Below are positions 52,152 through 61,887 of a DNA stretch of 64,000 nt, piece by piece. Source of the DNA: JACVRW01 sp963751105 (lineage in GTDB: Bacteria; Actinomycetota; Thermoleophilia; Solirubrobacterales; Thermoleophilaceae); NCBI GenBank assembly GCA_963751105.1, contig CAVVTG010000001.1, positions 682,001-746,000 of the forward strand. Reading direction: 5' to 3'. Within the stretch, counting starts at the first letter, position 1, and the number at the start of each line of letters is the position of its first letter. The position numbers and the translations under genes are program-made. The notes beneath the pieces are model-generated. The model was not told the DNA's origin, did no database searches, and saw only the letters and a list, made by a program, of their open reading frames with translations.

Positions 52152-53256
52152 GTGCGGCGAGTGGTGGCCATCGGCGCGCTGGCTCTTCCCTCTTGCCGGC
52201 GCCACGTGGCGAGCGCAGAGCGTCACCGCCAGATGTCAACATCGCCTGCTCCCCCGGGCCGAGACGGATGCAGCGGCTGGTATCGCGAGTCCGTGGGTTA
52301 CCTTGAGTTGGGACTGGAACGGCATCTCGGCAAGCCCCACCGAGGGGACTGTGGCATCAGGTAACTTCACTTCCGACACGCCGGGCACGAGCGGTGCTAC
52401 TGCGACGTGCGCTGGACGGGGACCACGGGGAGTCACGGGAGGTCGTTGACATTCAGGAATCGATCAGACCCCCCCACAGATCGCCGCCGTCCCGGCCCGT
52501 CCGCCCGATCATGCCGGGTGGTTCAACCATCCGGTGAGCATTCGTTTCGCCGGGACGGACGCCACCTCGGGGGTCAGGTCCTGCAGCGCGGCGAGCTACG
52601 GCGGACCGGACGCCGCGGGCATCTCGCTCTCCGGCACCTGCACAGACGTCGCCGGCAACACCGGTAGCGGTTCCATCCGGCTCAACTACGACGCCACCCC
52701 TCCGGCCGCCGCAAAGGTCACCGTCGTGCCCGGCAACCGGCGGATGGCGCTGAGCTGGCGGGTGCCGGTCGACGCCGTGGTCATGCAGGTGGCCCGGGTG
52801 ACCGGCGACGGCTCGCCTGACCTGGTCTATCAAGGGGCGGACGGCGGCTTCACCGACCGTGGTCTTCGCAACGGCCGGCGCCACCGCTACCTGATCACCT
52901 CGATCGACCGGGCGGGCAACCGCGCGTCGGCCCGAGCGACGGGCGTGCCCACCGGCCTGCCCCTCTTGAGTCCCGCCGCCGGCGCGCGCCTCTCGCGACC
53001 ACCTCTGCTGCTGTGGGAGGCCGTCAGGCGGGCGCGCTACTACAACGTCCAGCTCTACCGGGGAGGCCGGAAGATCCTCACCCGCTGGCCGACAGGAGAG
53101 CAGCTCCAGCTGGGCAAGCGCTGGCGCTTCGGAGGGCACGGGCGCGAGCTCGGCCCCGGGCGCTACGAATGGTTCGTGTTCCCCGGCTTCGGCCGGCGCT
53201 CCGAGCGGCGCTACGGCAAGCTGATCGGCTCGAGTCGCTTCACCGTCACGCGCTGA
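52152..53256 (+). pseudogene. Secreted Ig-like/fibronectin-type protein with a multiply frameshifted 5' part
   Basis: The 3' part (52456-53256) is one clean frame: IDQTPPQIAAVPARPP, then WFNHPVSIRFAGTDATSGV, CTDVAGNTGSGSI, and a C-terminal FN3-like domain ending GSSRFTVTR. The 5' 300 bp carries matching pieces in shifting frames: VRRVVAIGALALP (52152), SPPDVNIACSPGP (52223), DGCSGWY (52263), PWVTLSWDWNGISASPT (52291) and YCDVRWTGTTGSHGRSLTF (52398). That makes five frame changes. An N-terminally shortened protein could start at GTG 52534 but would lack a signal peptide. It is probably a decayed surface protein, or local sequence error. Confidence 0.6.
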
Positions 53257-53263
53257 CCGCGGA

Positions 53264-54481
53264 TCACTCCGCCGCCGACCAGACCTCGAAGCCCACGTCG
53301 ACCGAGAAGCGAACCCCGCCGCGGGTGGCGGAGAACGTCTTCTCGAACGTGCTCGCTCCGCCGAAGCCGGGCAGCAACCCGTCCTGGGCGAAGATCTCGT
53401 CGAGATCGACCTCGCCCACCGCCGTGTTCCAGGTGCGTTTGATGCAGCGCTTCTTGATGCTTCCCGACAGCTCCGGGAACGGCCCGGTGCCGAGCTGGTC
53501 CGAGCAGGTGCCCTTCCTGTCGCGCTCCACGGCCTGCACCTTGAGGTCCATCCAGCGCGTCAGGTCGGTGTAGCCGATCGAGCCGCCGTGCGGGAAGTGC
53601 ACGGTCGAGTTCGACTTGACCTTGCCCTCGCCCCGCTCGAGCCGCCAGTGGCCGTTGATCTTCGCGAAGAAGCTCAGCTCGCCGCGGTTGCTGCCCTTGT
53701 CGCCGTCGTAGGAGACGCGGATGCGCTTGAAGGTCACGATCGCGTGACGGTGGGCGGTCTCGAACGTGCCCTGGCGCACGGCCATGCGCCCGTTGGCGTC
53801 GATGGCCCGGATGATGACGTTGTAGCGCTTGCTGGCCACGAGATCGAGCAGCTCGCCCGACCACGTGGTGCCGAGATCGGTGGAGATCTTCACCTCGGGA
53901 TCGACGAAGCTCGGACCTTGGCTCGTGGGCAGCGGCTGGTCGCGCGACGCGGTGATCAACAGCCGGGCCGGCGTGTTGGTGTTGACCGTCATCCTCGCGG
54001 CGCGCAGGCCCGCGGTCACCTGCGCTGTGCGGATGCACTGTGCCGCGCAGCCGGCGCCGGAGGCGAGATCGCCGATGCCGGTGTCGTCCCCGATGGTCTG
54101 CGGGTCGAGGGTGCGAAAAGTGCCGGAGCGCTCGTTGACACGGCCCGCGGAATCGGTGGCCCTGACGCTGATCGCATAGAGAGTGTCGCTCTCCAGCCCG
54201 CCGACGAAGGTCACGTACGCCTTGCGCAGCAACGGGCTCGACCGGTCGGCCACCAGGGCGCCGGTGGCGCGCTTGCGCAGCACGACCCGCATGCGGGCCG
54301 GGGTGTCGGTCTCCGCCCGGATGGTCAGCGCGTTGGTCGAGGGGTAGACGAGCACGGTTCTGATGCAGTCGACCGAGCAGCCGACGTTCGAGCTCAGATC
54401 AGTGCTGCCCGCCGCGTAGGTGGCGGTCGGTGCGACGACTGTGAGGGCAGCGATGGCGAGGACGGCGATGAGTGTGCGCAT
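53264..54481 (-). CDS. Secreted protein with two Cys-bearing beta repeats, unknown function
   Basis: A 405-aa exported protein (signal peptide 1-24, MRTLIAVLAIAALTVVAPTA). Two N-terminal fibronectin-like modules begin with near-identical motifs: DLSSNVGCSVDCIRTVLV and DLASGAGCAAQCIRTAQV. They contain TPARMRVVLR and TPARLLITAS strands, then VRATDSAGR and IRAIDANGR. The C-terminal about 170 residues are a separate domain (FKRIRVSYDGDKGSNRGELS, FFAKINGHW). No enzyme motif is seen. It ends 7 bp from the convergent Ig-like gene. A surface or binding role is likely; nothing more can be said. Confidence 0.72.
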   Translation of the reverse strand: MRTLIAVLAIAALTVVAPTATYAAGSTDLSSNVGCSVDCIRTVLVYPSTNALTIRAETDTPARMRVVLRKRATGALVADRSSPLLRKAYVTFVGGLESDTLYAISVRATDSAGRVNERSGTFRTLDPQTIGDDTGIGDLASGAGCAAQCIRTAQVTAGLRAARMTVNTNTPARLLITASRDQPLPTSQGPSFVDPEVKISTDLGTTWSGELLDLVASKRYNVIIRAIDANGRMAVRQGTFETAHRHAIVTFKRIRVSYDGDKGSNRGELSFFAKINGHWRLERGEGKVKSNSTVHFPHGGSIGYTDLTRWMDLKVQAVERDRKGTCSDQLGTGPFPELSGSIKKRCIKRTWNTAVGEVDLDEIFAQDGLLPGFGGASTFEKTFSATRGGVRFSVDVGFEVWSAAE

Positions 54482-54517
54482 GGCGGTCCAACCGCCGTGC
54501 GGCCCGAGAATTACGCC

Positions 54518-56083
54518 CTACAGCGGAATGTTTCCGTGCTTGCGCTTCGGAGTGTCCACGCGCTTGGTCTGGAGCGTCTCCAGCGCACGGATCAGCTTCG
54601 GGCGGGTCTCGTGCGGGACGATCACGTCGTCGATGTAGCCGCGCTCGGCCGCCGAGTAGGGATTGGCGAAGCGCGCCTTGTAGTCGCCGATCAGCTTCTC
54701 GCGGCGCTGCTCCGGCGTGGGGGAGGAGCCGATGTCGCGGCGGTGGATGATGTTCACCGCACCCTCGGGACCCATGACCGCCACCTCCGCCGTCGGCCAG
54801 GCGAACACGAAGTCGGCCAGCATGTGCTTCGAGTTCATGACGTCGTAGGCGCCGCCGTAGGCCTTGCGCGTGATCACCGTGAGCTTCGGCACGGTCGCCT
54901 CAGTGAAGGCGTACAGCAGCTTGGCGCCGTGCCGGATGATCCCGCCCCATTCCTGTGAGGTGCCGGGCAGGAAGCCGGGCACGTCCATGAAGGTGAGCAG
55001 CGGGATGTTGAACGCGTCGCAGAAGCGCACGAAGCGCGCCGCCTTCTCCGACGAGGCGATGTCCAGCACTCCGGCGAGCTGGCTGGGCTGGTTGCCCACC
55101 ACCCCCACGGGCCGGCCGTTCAGCCGTGAGAAGCCGACGATGATGTTGCGCGCGAAGTGCTCCTGCACCTCGAAGAACTCCCCGTTGTCCACGAGCAGGT
55201 GCAACACGTCGCGCATGTCGTAGGGCTTGTTCGGGTTGTCGGGGACGATCGAATCGAGCCCGGGCTCCTGGCGATCGGGATCGTCGCCCGTGTCCATGCG
55301 CGGCGGCAGCTCGAGGTTGTTCTGGGGAAGGAAGGACATGAGGTAGCGAGCATCCTCGAGACAGCTCTCTTCGTCCTCGGCGGCGAAGTGGGCCACGCCG
55401 GACTTCGTGTTGTGGGTCATCGCGCCGCCGAGCTCCTCGAACTCCACCTCCTCGCCGGTGACCGTCCTGATCACGTCGGGACCGGTGATGAACATGTGCG
55501 AGGTCTCCTTGACCATGAAGATGAAGTCCGTCATGGCGGGCGAGTACACGGCACCGCCGGCGCACGGCCCCATCACCAGCGAGATCTGCGGGATCACGCC
55601 CGAGCACTGGACGTTGCGCACGAACACGTCGCCGTAGGCGCCCAGCGAGACCACGCCCTCCTGGATGCGCGCGCCGCCCGAGTCGTTGATCCCGATCACC
55701 GGGCACCCGATCCGCGCGGCCAGGTCCATCACCTTCACCATCTTCTCGCCCATGACCTCGCCCAGCGAGCCGCCGAAGACGGTGAAGTCCTGGGAGAACA
55801 CCGCCACCGGGCGGCCGTCGATGGTGCCGTGCCCGGTGACGACGGCGTCGCCCACCGGCCGGTTGTCGAGCATGCCGAAGTCGCTCGTGCGGTGGCGGAC
55901 GAAGGTGTCGAGCTCCTCGAACGAGCCCGGGTCGAGCAGCTTGCCGATCCGCTCGCGCGCAGTCAGCTTGCCCTTGGCGTGCTGCTTCTCCTCCGCCTGC
56001 GGGTTGGTGTGAACGGCCTGCTCACGCAGCTCCTGGAGCTGGGCCAGCTTCTCCTCGTAGGTCTCCGGCGACTTCTGGCGCAT
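54518..56083 (-). CDS. Acyl-CoA (propionyl-CoA) carboxylase carboxyltransferase beta subunit
   Basis: A 521-aa crotonase-fold carboxyltransferase moving CO2 from carboxybiotin to propionyl- or acetyl-CoA. Landmarks are GKLTARERIGKLLDPGSFEE, FSQDFTVFGGSLGE, IGINDSGGARIQEGVVSLGA (acyl-CoA oxyanion site), GPCAGGAVYSPAMTDFIFMV, FMDVPGFLPGTSQEWGGIIR (biotin-side oxyanion) and RKAYGGAYDVMNSKHMLADF. Length and sequence fit AccD5/PccB. In AccD5 the residue after the second oxyanion motif tunes substrate size, so propionyl-CoA is favoured but not proven. The alpha and epsilon subunits are elsewhere in the window; methylmalonyl-CoA mutase is 3-6 kb away. Confidence 0.95.
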   Translation of the reverse strand: MRQKSPETYEEKLAQLQELREQAVHTNPQAEEKQHAKGKLTARERIGKLLDPGSFEELDTFVRHRTSDFGMLDNRPVGDAVVTGHGTIDGRPVAVFSQDFTVFGGSLGEVMGEKMVKVMDLAARIGCPVIGINDSGGARIQEGVVSLGAYGDVFVRNVQCSGVIPQISLVMGPCAGGAVYSPAMTDFIFMVKETSHMFITGPDVIRTVTGEEVEFEELGGAMTHNTKSGVAHFAAEDEESCLEDARYLMSFLPQNNLELPPRMDTGDDPDRQEPGLDSIVPDNPNKPYDMRDVLHLLVDNGEFFEVQEHFARNIIVGFSRLNGRPVGVVGNQPSQLAGVLDIASSEKAARFVRFCDAFNIPLLTFMDVPGFLPGTSQEWGGIIRHGAKLLYAFTEATVPKLTVITRKAYGGAYDVMNSKHMLADFVFAWPTAEVAVMGPEGAVNIIHRRDIGSSPTPEQRREKLIGDYKARFANPYSAAERGYIDDVIVPHETRPKLIRALETLQTKRVDTPKRKHGNIPL

Positions 56084-56111
56084 GGGGCGCGCAGACTACT
56101 CGTGCGCCGCG

Positions 56112-57565
56112 TCAGCCCGGGTAGTAGGGCAGCCGCCCGCCGGCCGCCTCGCGTACGATCGAATGCAGCCTCGTTGGCCACCTCCGGGTAGCGCTGGGCC
56201 ACGTCTGAGAGCTCGCCCGGGTCGGACTGGCGGTCGAAGAGGTGCGGCTTCTGCATCCGGTTGTCGGCAAAGAAGGTCCAGCGGTCGCTGCGCAGGTAGT
56301 GACTGTTGGCGTAGCCCCCGTAGAGGTAGTCGCGGCGCGGGGGCTCCTCGCCCCGAAACAGGCGGCCGAGGTTGATGCCCTGCATCTTCTCCGGAGGAGC
56401 GACCCCGGTCATGTCGAGGACCGTCCGCCCGATGTCGTGGGGGGAGGCTCGGTAGGGGGTGCTCGCCCCGGCGCGCCGACGTTCGGGGTCGACGATCACC
56501 AGCGGCACGTGCGCGAGCTCGGGGTGCAGGGCGACGGAGATCTTGCCGGTCCATCCGCGCTCCCCGAGGAAGATGCCGTGGTCCGCCACGAGGATCACGA
56601 TCGTCTCGCGGTCGAGCTTCAGGTCGTGGAGGCGCTCGAGCAGAACCCCCATCCAGCGGTCCATCATGGTCACCTCGGCGGCGTAGAGCGCCTGAAGGCG
56701 TCGCAGGACCCCGGGCGCCTCGTCCGGCTTGAGCCAGTTGGACACCCGGCCGTAGCGCAGCGTGCCGGGCTCAGGCCCGCGCCAGCCGGGGTCGCCGTAG
56801 AGGTCGATGTACTTCTGCGGCGGTGTCCACGGTTCGTGCGGCGCGAACGTGTCGACGACCAGGGCGAACGGCCGCTGGCGCGCCGCCTGGTTCAGCGCTG
56901 AGACGCCAGACCTGAACAGCCGGCCGGTGAAGGTCTGGTCCTCGTTGCGCTCACTGCCTCCGTTGGCCAGATACTTGCGCAGGCGGTCCGCGGTCTTCGG
57001 GCCTCGGATGCTCGGGTGCATCCAATGGTCGAGTTCCCGCCGCGAGACGCCGCGATCGGTGCCGCCGACCTGACCACCGCGGCGCACGAACAGGTCGAAA
57101 CTGCGGCGGAACGGCTCGTAGGGCGTCGAGAAGCCGAGAAACGGATTGTCGGTGACGTACCCCGTCCAGTACCCGGCGCGCCTCAGCGTGCTCGTCCAGG
57201 TGGTGTCGATCGTCCCTGAGCGGAGACCAGCCGGGCGAGTCCATCAGCCCGTCGACGTCGCGCCAGCCTCGGAAGGGAAATCCGCGGCGGCCGCTCAGGA
57301 TGCCGTTGCGCACGGGCACGGTTGGCATGGCTTCGGGAGCCGCGCGCGTGAACGACAACCCTCTGCGTATGAGTGCGTCGATGTTCGGGGTGCGCGCACG
57401 ATCGCCGTAGGCATGGTCCGTGCGAAGCGTGTCGACGACGATCACCAGCACGTTGGGTGGCCCCGCCCGCCGGGTCCGATCCTGGGCCGCCAGGAACGTC
57501 CCACCCAGCGCAGCAGCGGTCCCCGCGGCGAAGAACTGCCTGCGAGTCGTGGACATCCTCGCCAT
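56112..57565 (-). pseudogene. Sulfatase-like (alkaline phosphatase superfamily) gene with two frameshifts
   Basis: The N-terminal frame (from ATG 57565) has a Tat-like start, MARMSTTRRQFFAAGTAAAL, then VLVIVVDTLRTDHAYG and PTVPVRNGILSGRRG. At about 57211-57222 the homologous frame changes, continuing TIDTTWTSTLRRAGYWTGYV, DTFAPHEPWTPP, ILVADHGIFLGERGW and DPGELSDVAQRYPEVANEAA. At about 56161-56172 it changes again to LHSIVREAAGGRLPYYPG and a stop at 56112. Thr82 occupies the position of the formylglycine Cys/Ser (T-V-P-V-R), so the intact ancestor may have been a phosphotransferase or phosphodiesterase. As read, no complete protein is made. Confidence 0.8.
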
Positions 57566-57614
57566 TGTCCACCGTCGACCGGCGTACCCGCCGGCCGTCA
57601 GCGAAAAGAGGTGG

Positions 57615-58208
57615 TCAGCCGCGCGAGAAGGGCCGGTGATGGGCGGCGCCGAGAGCCTCGAGCGTCTCGTCGAGCACCGCGCGTGCCTCGTCGGTGGGGA
57701 TCGCGGTGGCGGGCTCCGGCTCGGGCTCCGGCTCCGGCTCGGGCTCCGCGGCTTCGGGCTCGGGGGCGGGTTCTGCTGCGATCGCCGCCTCCTCCCTCGG
57801 CCGGCGGCGGAACAGCCGCGACCAGAAGCCTTCCCGCGGGAGCGGCTCCTCGGCTTCCGGCTCCTCGGGTTCCTCCGGCTCCTCGGCCACCTCGACCACC
57901 ACTTCGTCCGCCGTCCTGCTCTGTACTGCTCCTGCCGGTACAGGGCAGGATTGCTCGACCGGAGGGACCTCGAGCTCGACCAACTCCGCCGTCAGGGTCA
58001 CCTTGGTTCCCCAGCCGGAGGGCTCGATCGAAACGGTGCCGCTCGCGTGTTCGCCCTCCCAGGCGACCGTGTGCTCCGGCTCGAGCTTGGTGATCTCTAT
58101 TTCGCCGAAGGCTCCGAGGTGCTTGGCGAGGCGCTCGACCTCGCTCAGCTCACCCCACAGCTCAGGCGCCGACTTGACGAGAGTCCGCTTGGCGGTGAGA
58201 TCCAGCAT
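57615..58208 (-). CDS. SRPBCC-fold protein with Glu/Pro-rich tail
   Basis: About 197 aa. The N-terminal about 95 residues (LTAKRTLVKSAPELWGELSE, HTVAWEGEHASGTVSIEPSG, TKVTLTAELVE) look like a START/polyketide-cyclase-type lipid-binding fold. A long acidic low-complexity linker follows (EEPEEPEEPEAEEP and EPEPEPEPEPEP, from a 6-bp DNA repeat at about 57714-57752). Within it lies FWSRLFRRRPREE, a basic amphipathic patch. The C-terminal ARAVLDETLEALGAAHHRPF helix ends the protein. ATG 58208 is preferred (GGGAGG upstream). It overlaps the methyltransferase 3' end by about 47 bp. Function is unknown. Confidence 0.72.
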   Translation of the reverse strand: MLDLTAKRTLVKSAPELWGELSEVERLAKHLGAFGEIEITKLEPEHTVAWEGEHASGTVSIEPSGWGTKVTLTAELVELEVPPVEQSCPVPAGAVQSRTADEVVVEVAEEPEEPEEPEAEEPLPREGFWSRLFRRRPREEAAIAAEPAPEPEAAEPEPEPEPEPEPATAIPTDEARAVLDETLEALGAAHHRPFSRG

Positions 58209-58920
58209 CACCCTCCCGTTCGCTCGCCGGAATCGGTCTCCTCCCGAGGAACGCGAACTGGCCGCAGACTGTCAGCTTGACCTGATTGCGGGTACGGGCG
58301 TCCAGGCGCCCAAGACGGCCGGCGACCTCGATGACGCGGTTGGCCGGCGACTCGCGCGCCCACCAGCGGGCGAAGAAACGCGGCATGCCCAGGGCTCGCC
58401 AGGCGACGAGCGTGAACCCGTCGATACCGGGCCGCAGCTCCACCACCTCGAGGCCTGCGTCCTCGGCAAGCAGTGTTAGTCCGTAGGGGGTCGGGTTGAA
58501 GACGCTCAGCGAGTGGAAGGCCTCGAGCTGGGACGTCGAGCCGGCAAACCAGCCTCCGGGCCGCAGCACGCGGGCCGCCTCGGCCACCAGCTGCCCGGGG
58601 TGGCGCACGTGCTCCAATACCTGCTTGCAGTAGACGAGGTCGAAGCTGCCGTCGCCGAACGGGAGCCGCGCGCCGTCGAAGGTCACGAACTCGGCGTCCG
58701 TTCGCGTGCGGGTCGCCACCTCCGGCGATCGCTCGACGTCGGCGCCGACCCAATCGACGCCCGGGTCGAGCGCGCGGAACAGATCTACCGAGTCGCCCGT
58801 TCCGCAGCCAAGGTCGAGCACCCGGCCCGCCGGTCGGGCGTAGGCGTCGGCGAGCGTCTGGCGGCTGTGATCACTCGGGATGGTGTGGCCGAGCAGAGCC
58901 CCCAGATCGTCGCCGAGCAT
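58162..58920 (-). CDS. Class I SAM-dependent methyltransferase
   Basis: 252 aa. The SAM motif I is VLDLGCGTGDSVDLFRAL, motif II is DWVGADVERSPEVA, the post-motif segment is FVTFDGARLPFGDGSFDLVY, then CKQVLEHVRHPGQLVAEAAR and VLRPGGWFAGSTSQLEAFHS. This is the Methyltransf_11 group, acting on small molecules or lipids. It starts at ATG 58920, 8 bp after the methylmalonyl-CoA mutase stop, so the two are probably on one message with the SRPBCC gene. The acceptor is unknown. Confidence 0.9.
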   Translation of the reverse strand: MLGDDLGALLGHTIPSDHSRQTLADAYARPAGRVLDLGCGTGDSVDLFRALDPGVDWVGADVERSPEVATRTRTDAEFVTFDGARLPFGDGSFDLVYCKQVLEHVRHPGQLVAEAARVLRPGGWFAGSTSQLEAFHSLSVFNPTPYGLTLLAEDAGLEVVELRPGIDGFTLVAWRALGMPRFFARWWARESPANRVIEVAGRLGRLDARTRNQVKLTVCGQFAFLGRRPIPASEREGDAGSHRQADSRQVGA

Positions 58921-58928
58921 TCAGCCGT

Positions 58929-60548
<1,620 letters not shown>

Positions 60549-60558
60549 TGAGAAGCCA

Positions 60559-60568
60559 AGGATACGGT
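60559..60568. promoter_or_regulatory. Overlapping back-to-back -10 elements of mutase and rhomboid genes
   Basis: Plus strand TACGGT (60563-60568) ends 7 nt before the rhomboid GTG at 60575. Minus strand TATCCT (60559-60564) ends 11 nt before the mutase ATG at 60548. The two hexamers share two base pairs, so only one polymerase could open this DNA at a time. Confidence 0.45.
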
Positions 60569-60574
60569 TGACGT

Positions 60575-61159
60575 GTGAACTCGGTACCCGTCACGACGCG
60601 CGACAGTCGCTTCGAGGGAGCTCGGATCGTTCTCGCTCTGCTCGCGGCGATGTGGGCGTTCGAGATCGTCGACGTCGCGCTCGACAACCGCCTCGACCAG
60701 TACGGGATCGATCCGCGCGACCCGGACGGGCTGTTCGGCGTGGTGGCCGCGCCCTTCCTCCACGCCGGCTTCGGACACCTGCTGGCCAACTCGATCCCCT
60801 TCGTGGTGCTCGGTCTCCTGATCGCCTTCCAGGGCGCCCTCCGGGTGGTCGCGGTGACCGTCACGGTGGCGCTCGTCAGCGGCGTCGGCACCTGGCTGGT
60901 CGCCCCTGCGGGCACGATTCACATCGGGGCCAGCGGAATCGTCTTCGGCTACGCCACCTACCTGCTGGTGCGCGGGCTGTTCAACCGCAGGCTGGTGGAG
61001 ATCCTGATCGGGGTGGCGGTGGCCGCGGTGTGGGGCACGGCGCTGCTCGGCGGCCTGGTGCCCCAGGAGGGGGTGTCCTGGCAGGGGCATTTCTTCGGCG
61101 CCGTCGGCGGGGTGATCGCCGCCTGGCTTCTGTCGGGACGCGGATCAGCAGCTAGTTGA
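60575..61159 (+). CDS. Rhomboid-family intramembrane serine protease
   Basis: A 194-aa, six-helix membrane protease. The catalytic serine is in HIGASGIVFGYATYL (Ser120, GASG form), and the catalytic His is in SWQGHFFGAVGG (His172). The oxyanion-side motif GFGHLLANSIPFVVLG matches the HxxxN region of TM2. There is no extra soluble domain. It starts at GTG 60575 with its own -10 and ends 13 bp before the MoaD-MoaE gene on the same strand. Substrates are unknown. Confidence 0.92.
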   Translation: MNSVPVTTRDSRFEGARIVLALLAAMWAFEIVDVALDNRLDQYGIDPRDPDGLFGVVAAPFLHAGFGHLLANSIPFVVLGLLIAFQGALRVVAVTVTVALVSGVGTWLVAPAGTIHIGASGIVFGYATYLLVRGLFNRRLVEILIGVAVAAVWGTALLGGLVPQEGVSWQGHFFGAVGGVIAAWLLSGRGSAAS

Positions 61160-61178
61160 GCGCGTAGCATCGATGGGG

Positions 61179-61823
61179 ATGGAGATCACGGTTCGCCTGT
61201 TCGCGATGCTGCGTGAGCGCGCCGGCACGTCTGAGGTCACGCTCGACCTCCCGGAGGGCGCGCGCGTGAGCGACGCGCTCGACTCGCTGGCTGGCCTCGC
61301 CGAGGGGTTGCCGCTGGTGATGGCCGTCAACCGCGAGTACGCCGACGCCGATCAGTTGCTCGCCGCCGATGACGAGCTGGCCCTGATCCCGCCGGTGAGC
61401 GGGGGCGAGGGCGTGGCGGGCACCACCTGGGCACGGGTGAGCGCCGAGCCGCTGTCGCTGGATTCGCTGACGGAGCGTGTGCGCGACCCGCGCGCGGGCG
61501 CGGTGGTGAGCTTCTCCGGGGTGACACGTGAGGTGGAGCGCCTGGAGTACGAGGCCTACGCCGATATGGCCGAGGAGCGCATGGCCGCGATCGCCCAGGA
61601 GGCGCTCGAGCGCCACGGGCTGTGCGCGGTGGCGGTGGAGCACCGCGTTGGGGACGTGCCGCTGTCGGAGCCGAGCGTGATCGTGGCGGTGTCGGCGCCC
61701 CATCGGGGCGAGGCCTTCGCGGGGGCCCGCGAGCTGATCGACCGGCTCAAGGCCGAGGCCCCGATCTGGAAGAAGGAGATCGAGGGGGGCGACGGGCGCT
61801 GGGTGGAGGGGACCTCGCCGTAA
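61179..61823 (+). CDS. Molybdopterin synthase, MoaD-MoaE fusion (MoaX-like)
   Basis: About 214 aa, making molybdopterin from precursor Z by adding sulfur. The N-terminal MoaD domain (MEITVRLFAMLRERAG to IPPVSGGEG) carries its thiocarboxylate Gly-Gly at residues 75-76, internal here. The MoaE domain follows (AVVSFSGVTREVERLEYEAY, VAVEHRVGDVPLSEPSVIVA, SAPHRGEAFAGARELIDRLK, EAPIWKKE with the catalytic lysine). As in mycobacterial MoaX, the GG must be freed by cleavage to accept sulfur. The start is ATG 61179, 9 nt after TAGCAT (61165-61170); ATG 61173 adds two residues. No other moa gene is present. Confidence 0.93.
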   Translation: MEITVRLFAMLRERAGTSEVTLDLPEGARVSDALDSLAGLAEGLPLVMAVNREYADADQLLAADDELALIPPVSGGEGVAGTTWARVSAEPLSLDSLTERVRDPRAGAVVSFSGVTREVERLEYEAYADMAEERMAAIAQEALERHGLCAVAVEHRVGDVPLSEPSVIVAVSAPHRGEAFAGARELIDRLKAEAPIWKKEIEGGDGRWVEGTSP

Positions 61824-61844
61824 TTCGCCGCTGATCCCGCGGTT

Positions 61845-61885
61845 GGACCTCCAGACGGTCATCGAATCCCGATCCCTGGAGGTCC
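61845..61885 (+). promoter_or_regulatory. Shine-Dalgarno-sequestering hairpin before the frameshifted secreted-protein gene
   Basis: The left arm GGACCTCCAG (61845-61854) and right arm CTGGAGGTCC (61876-61885) are perfect 10-bp complements with a 21-nt loop. The right arm contains the whole Shine-Dalgarno sequence GGAGG (61878-61882), and the ATG follows 2 nt after the stem (61888). As RNA this would mask the ribosome site, so translation should need melting, antitermination-like remodelling or a trans factor. Confidence 0.7.
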
Positions 61886-61887
61886 CG

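Noticed and set aside
55157..56191. A 344-codon plus-strand frame opposite the carboxyltransferase
   Set aside because: It is a mirror frame of a firmly identified gene, with no motif.
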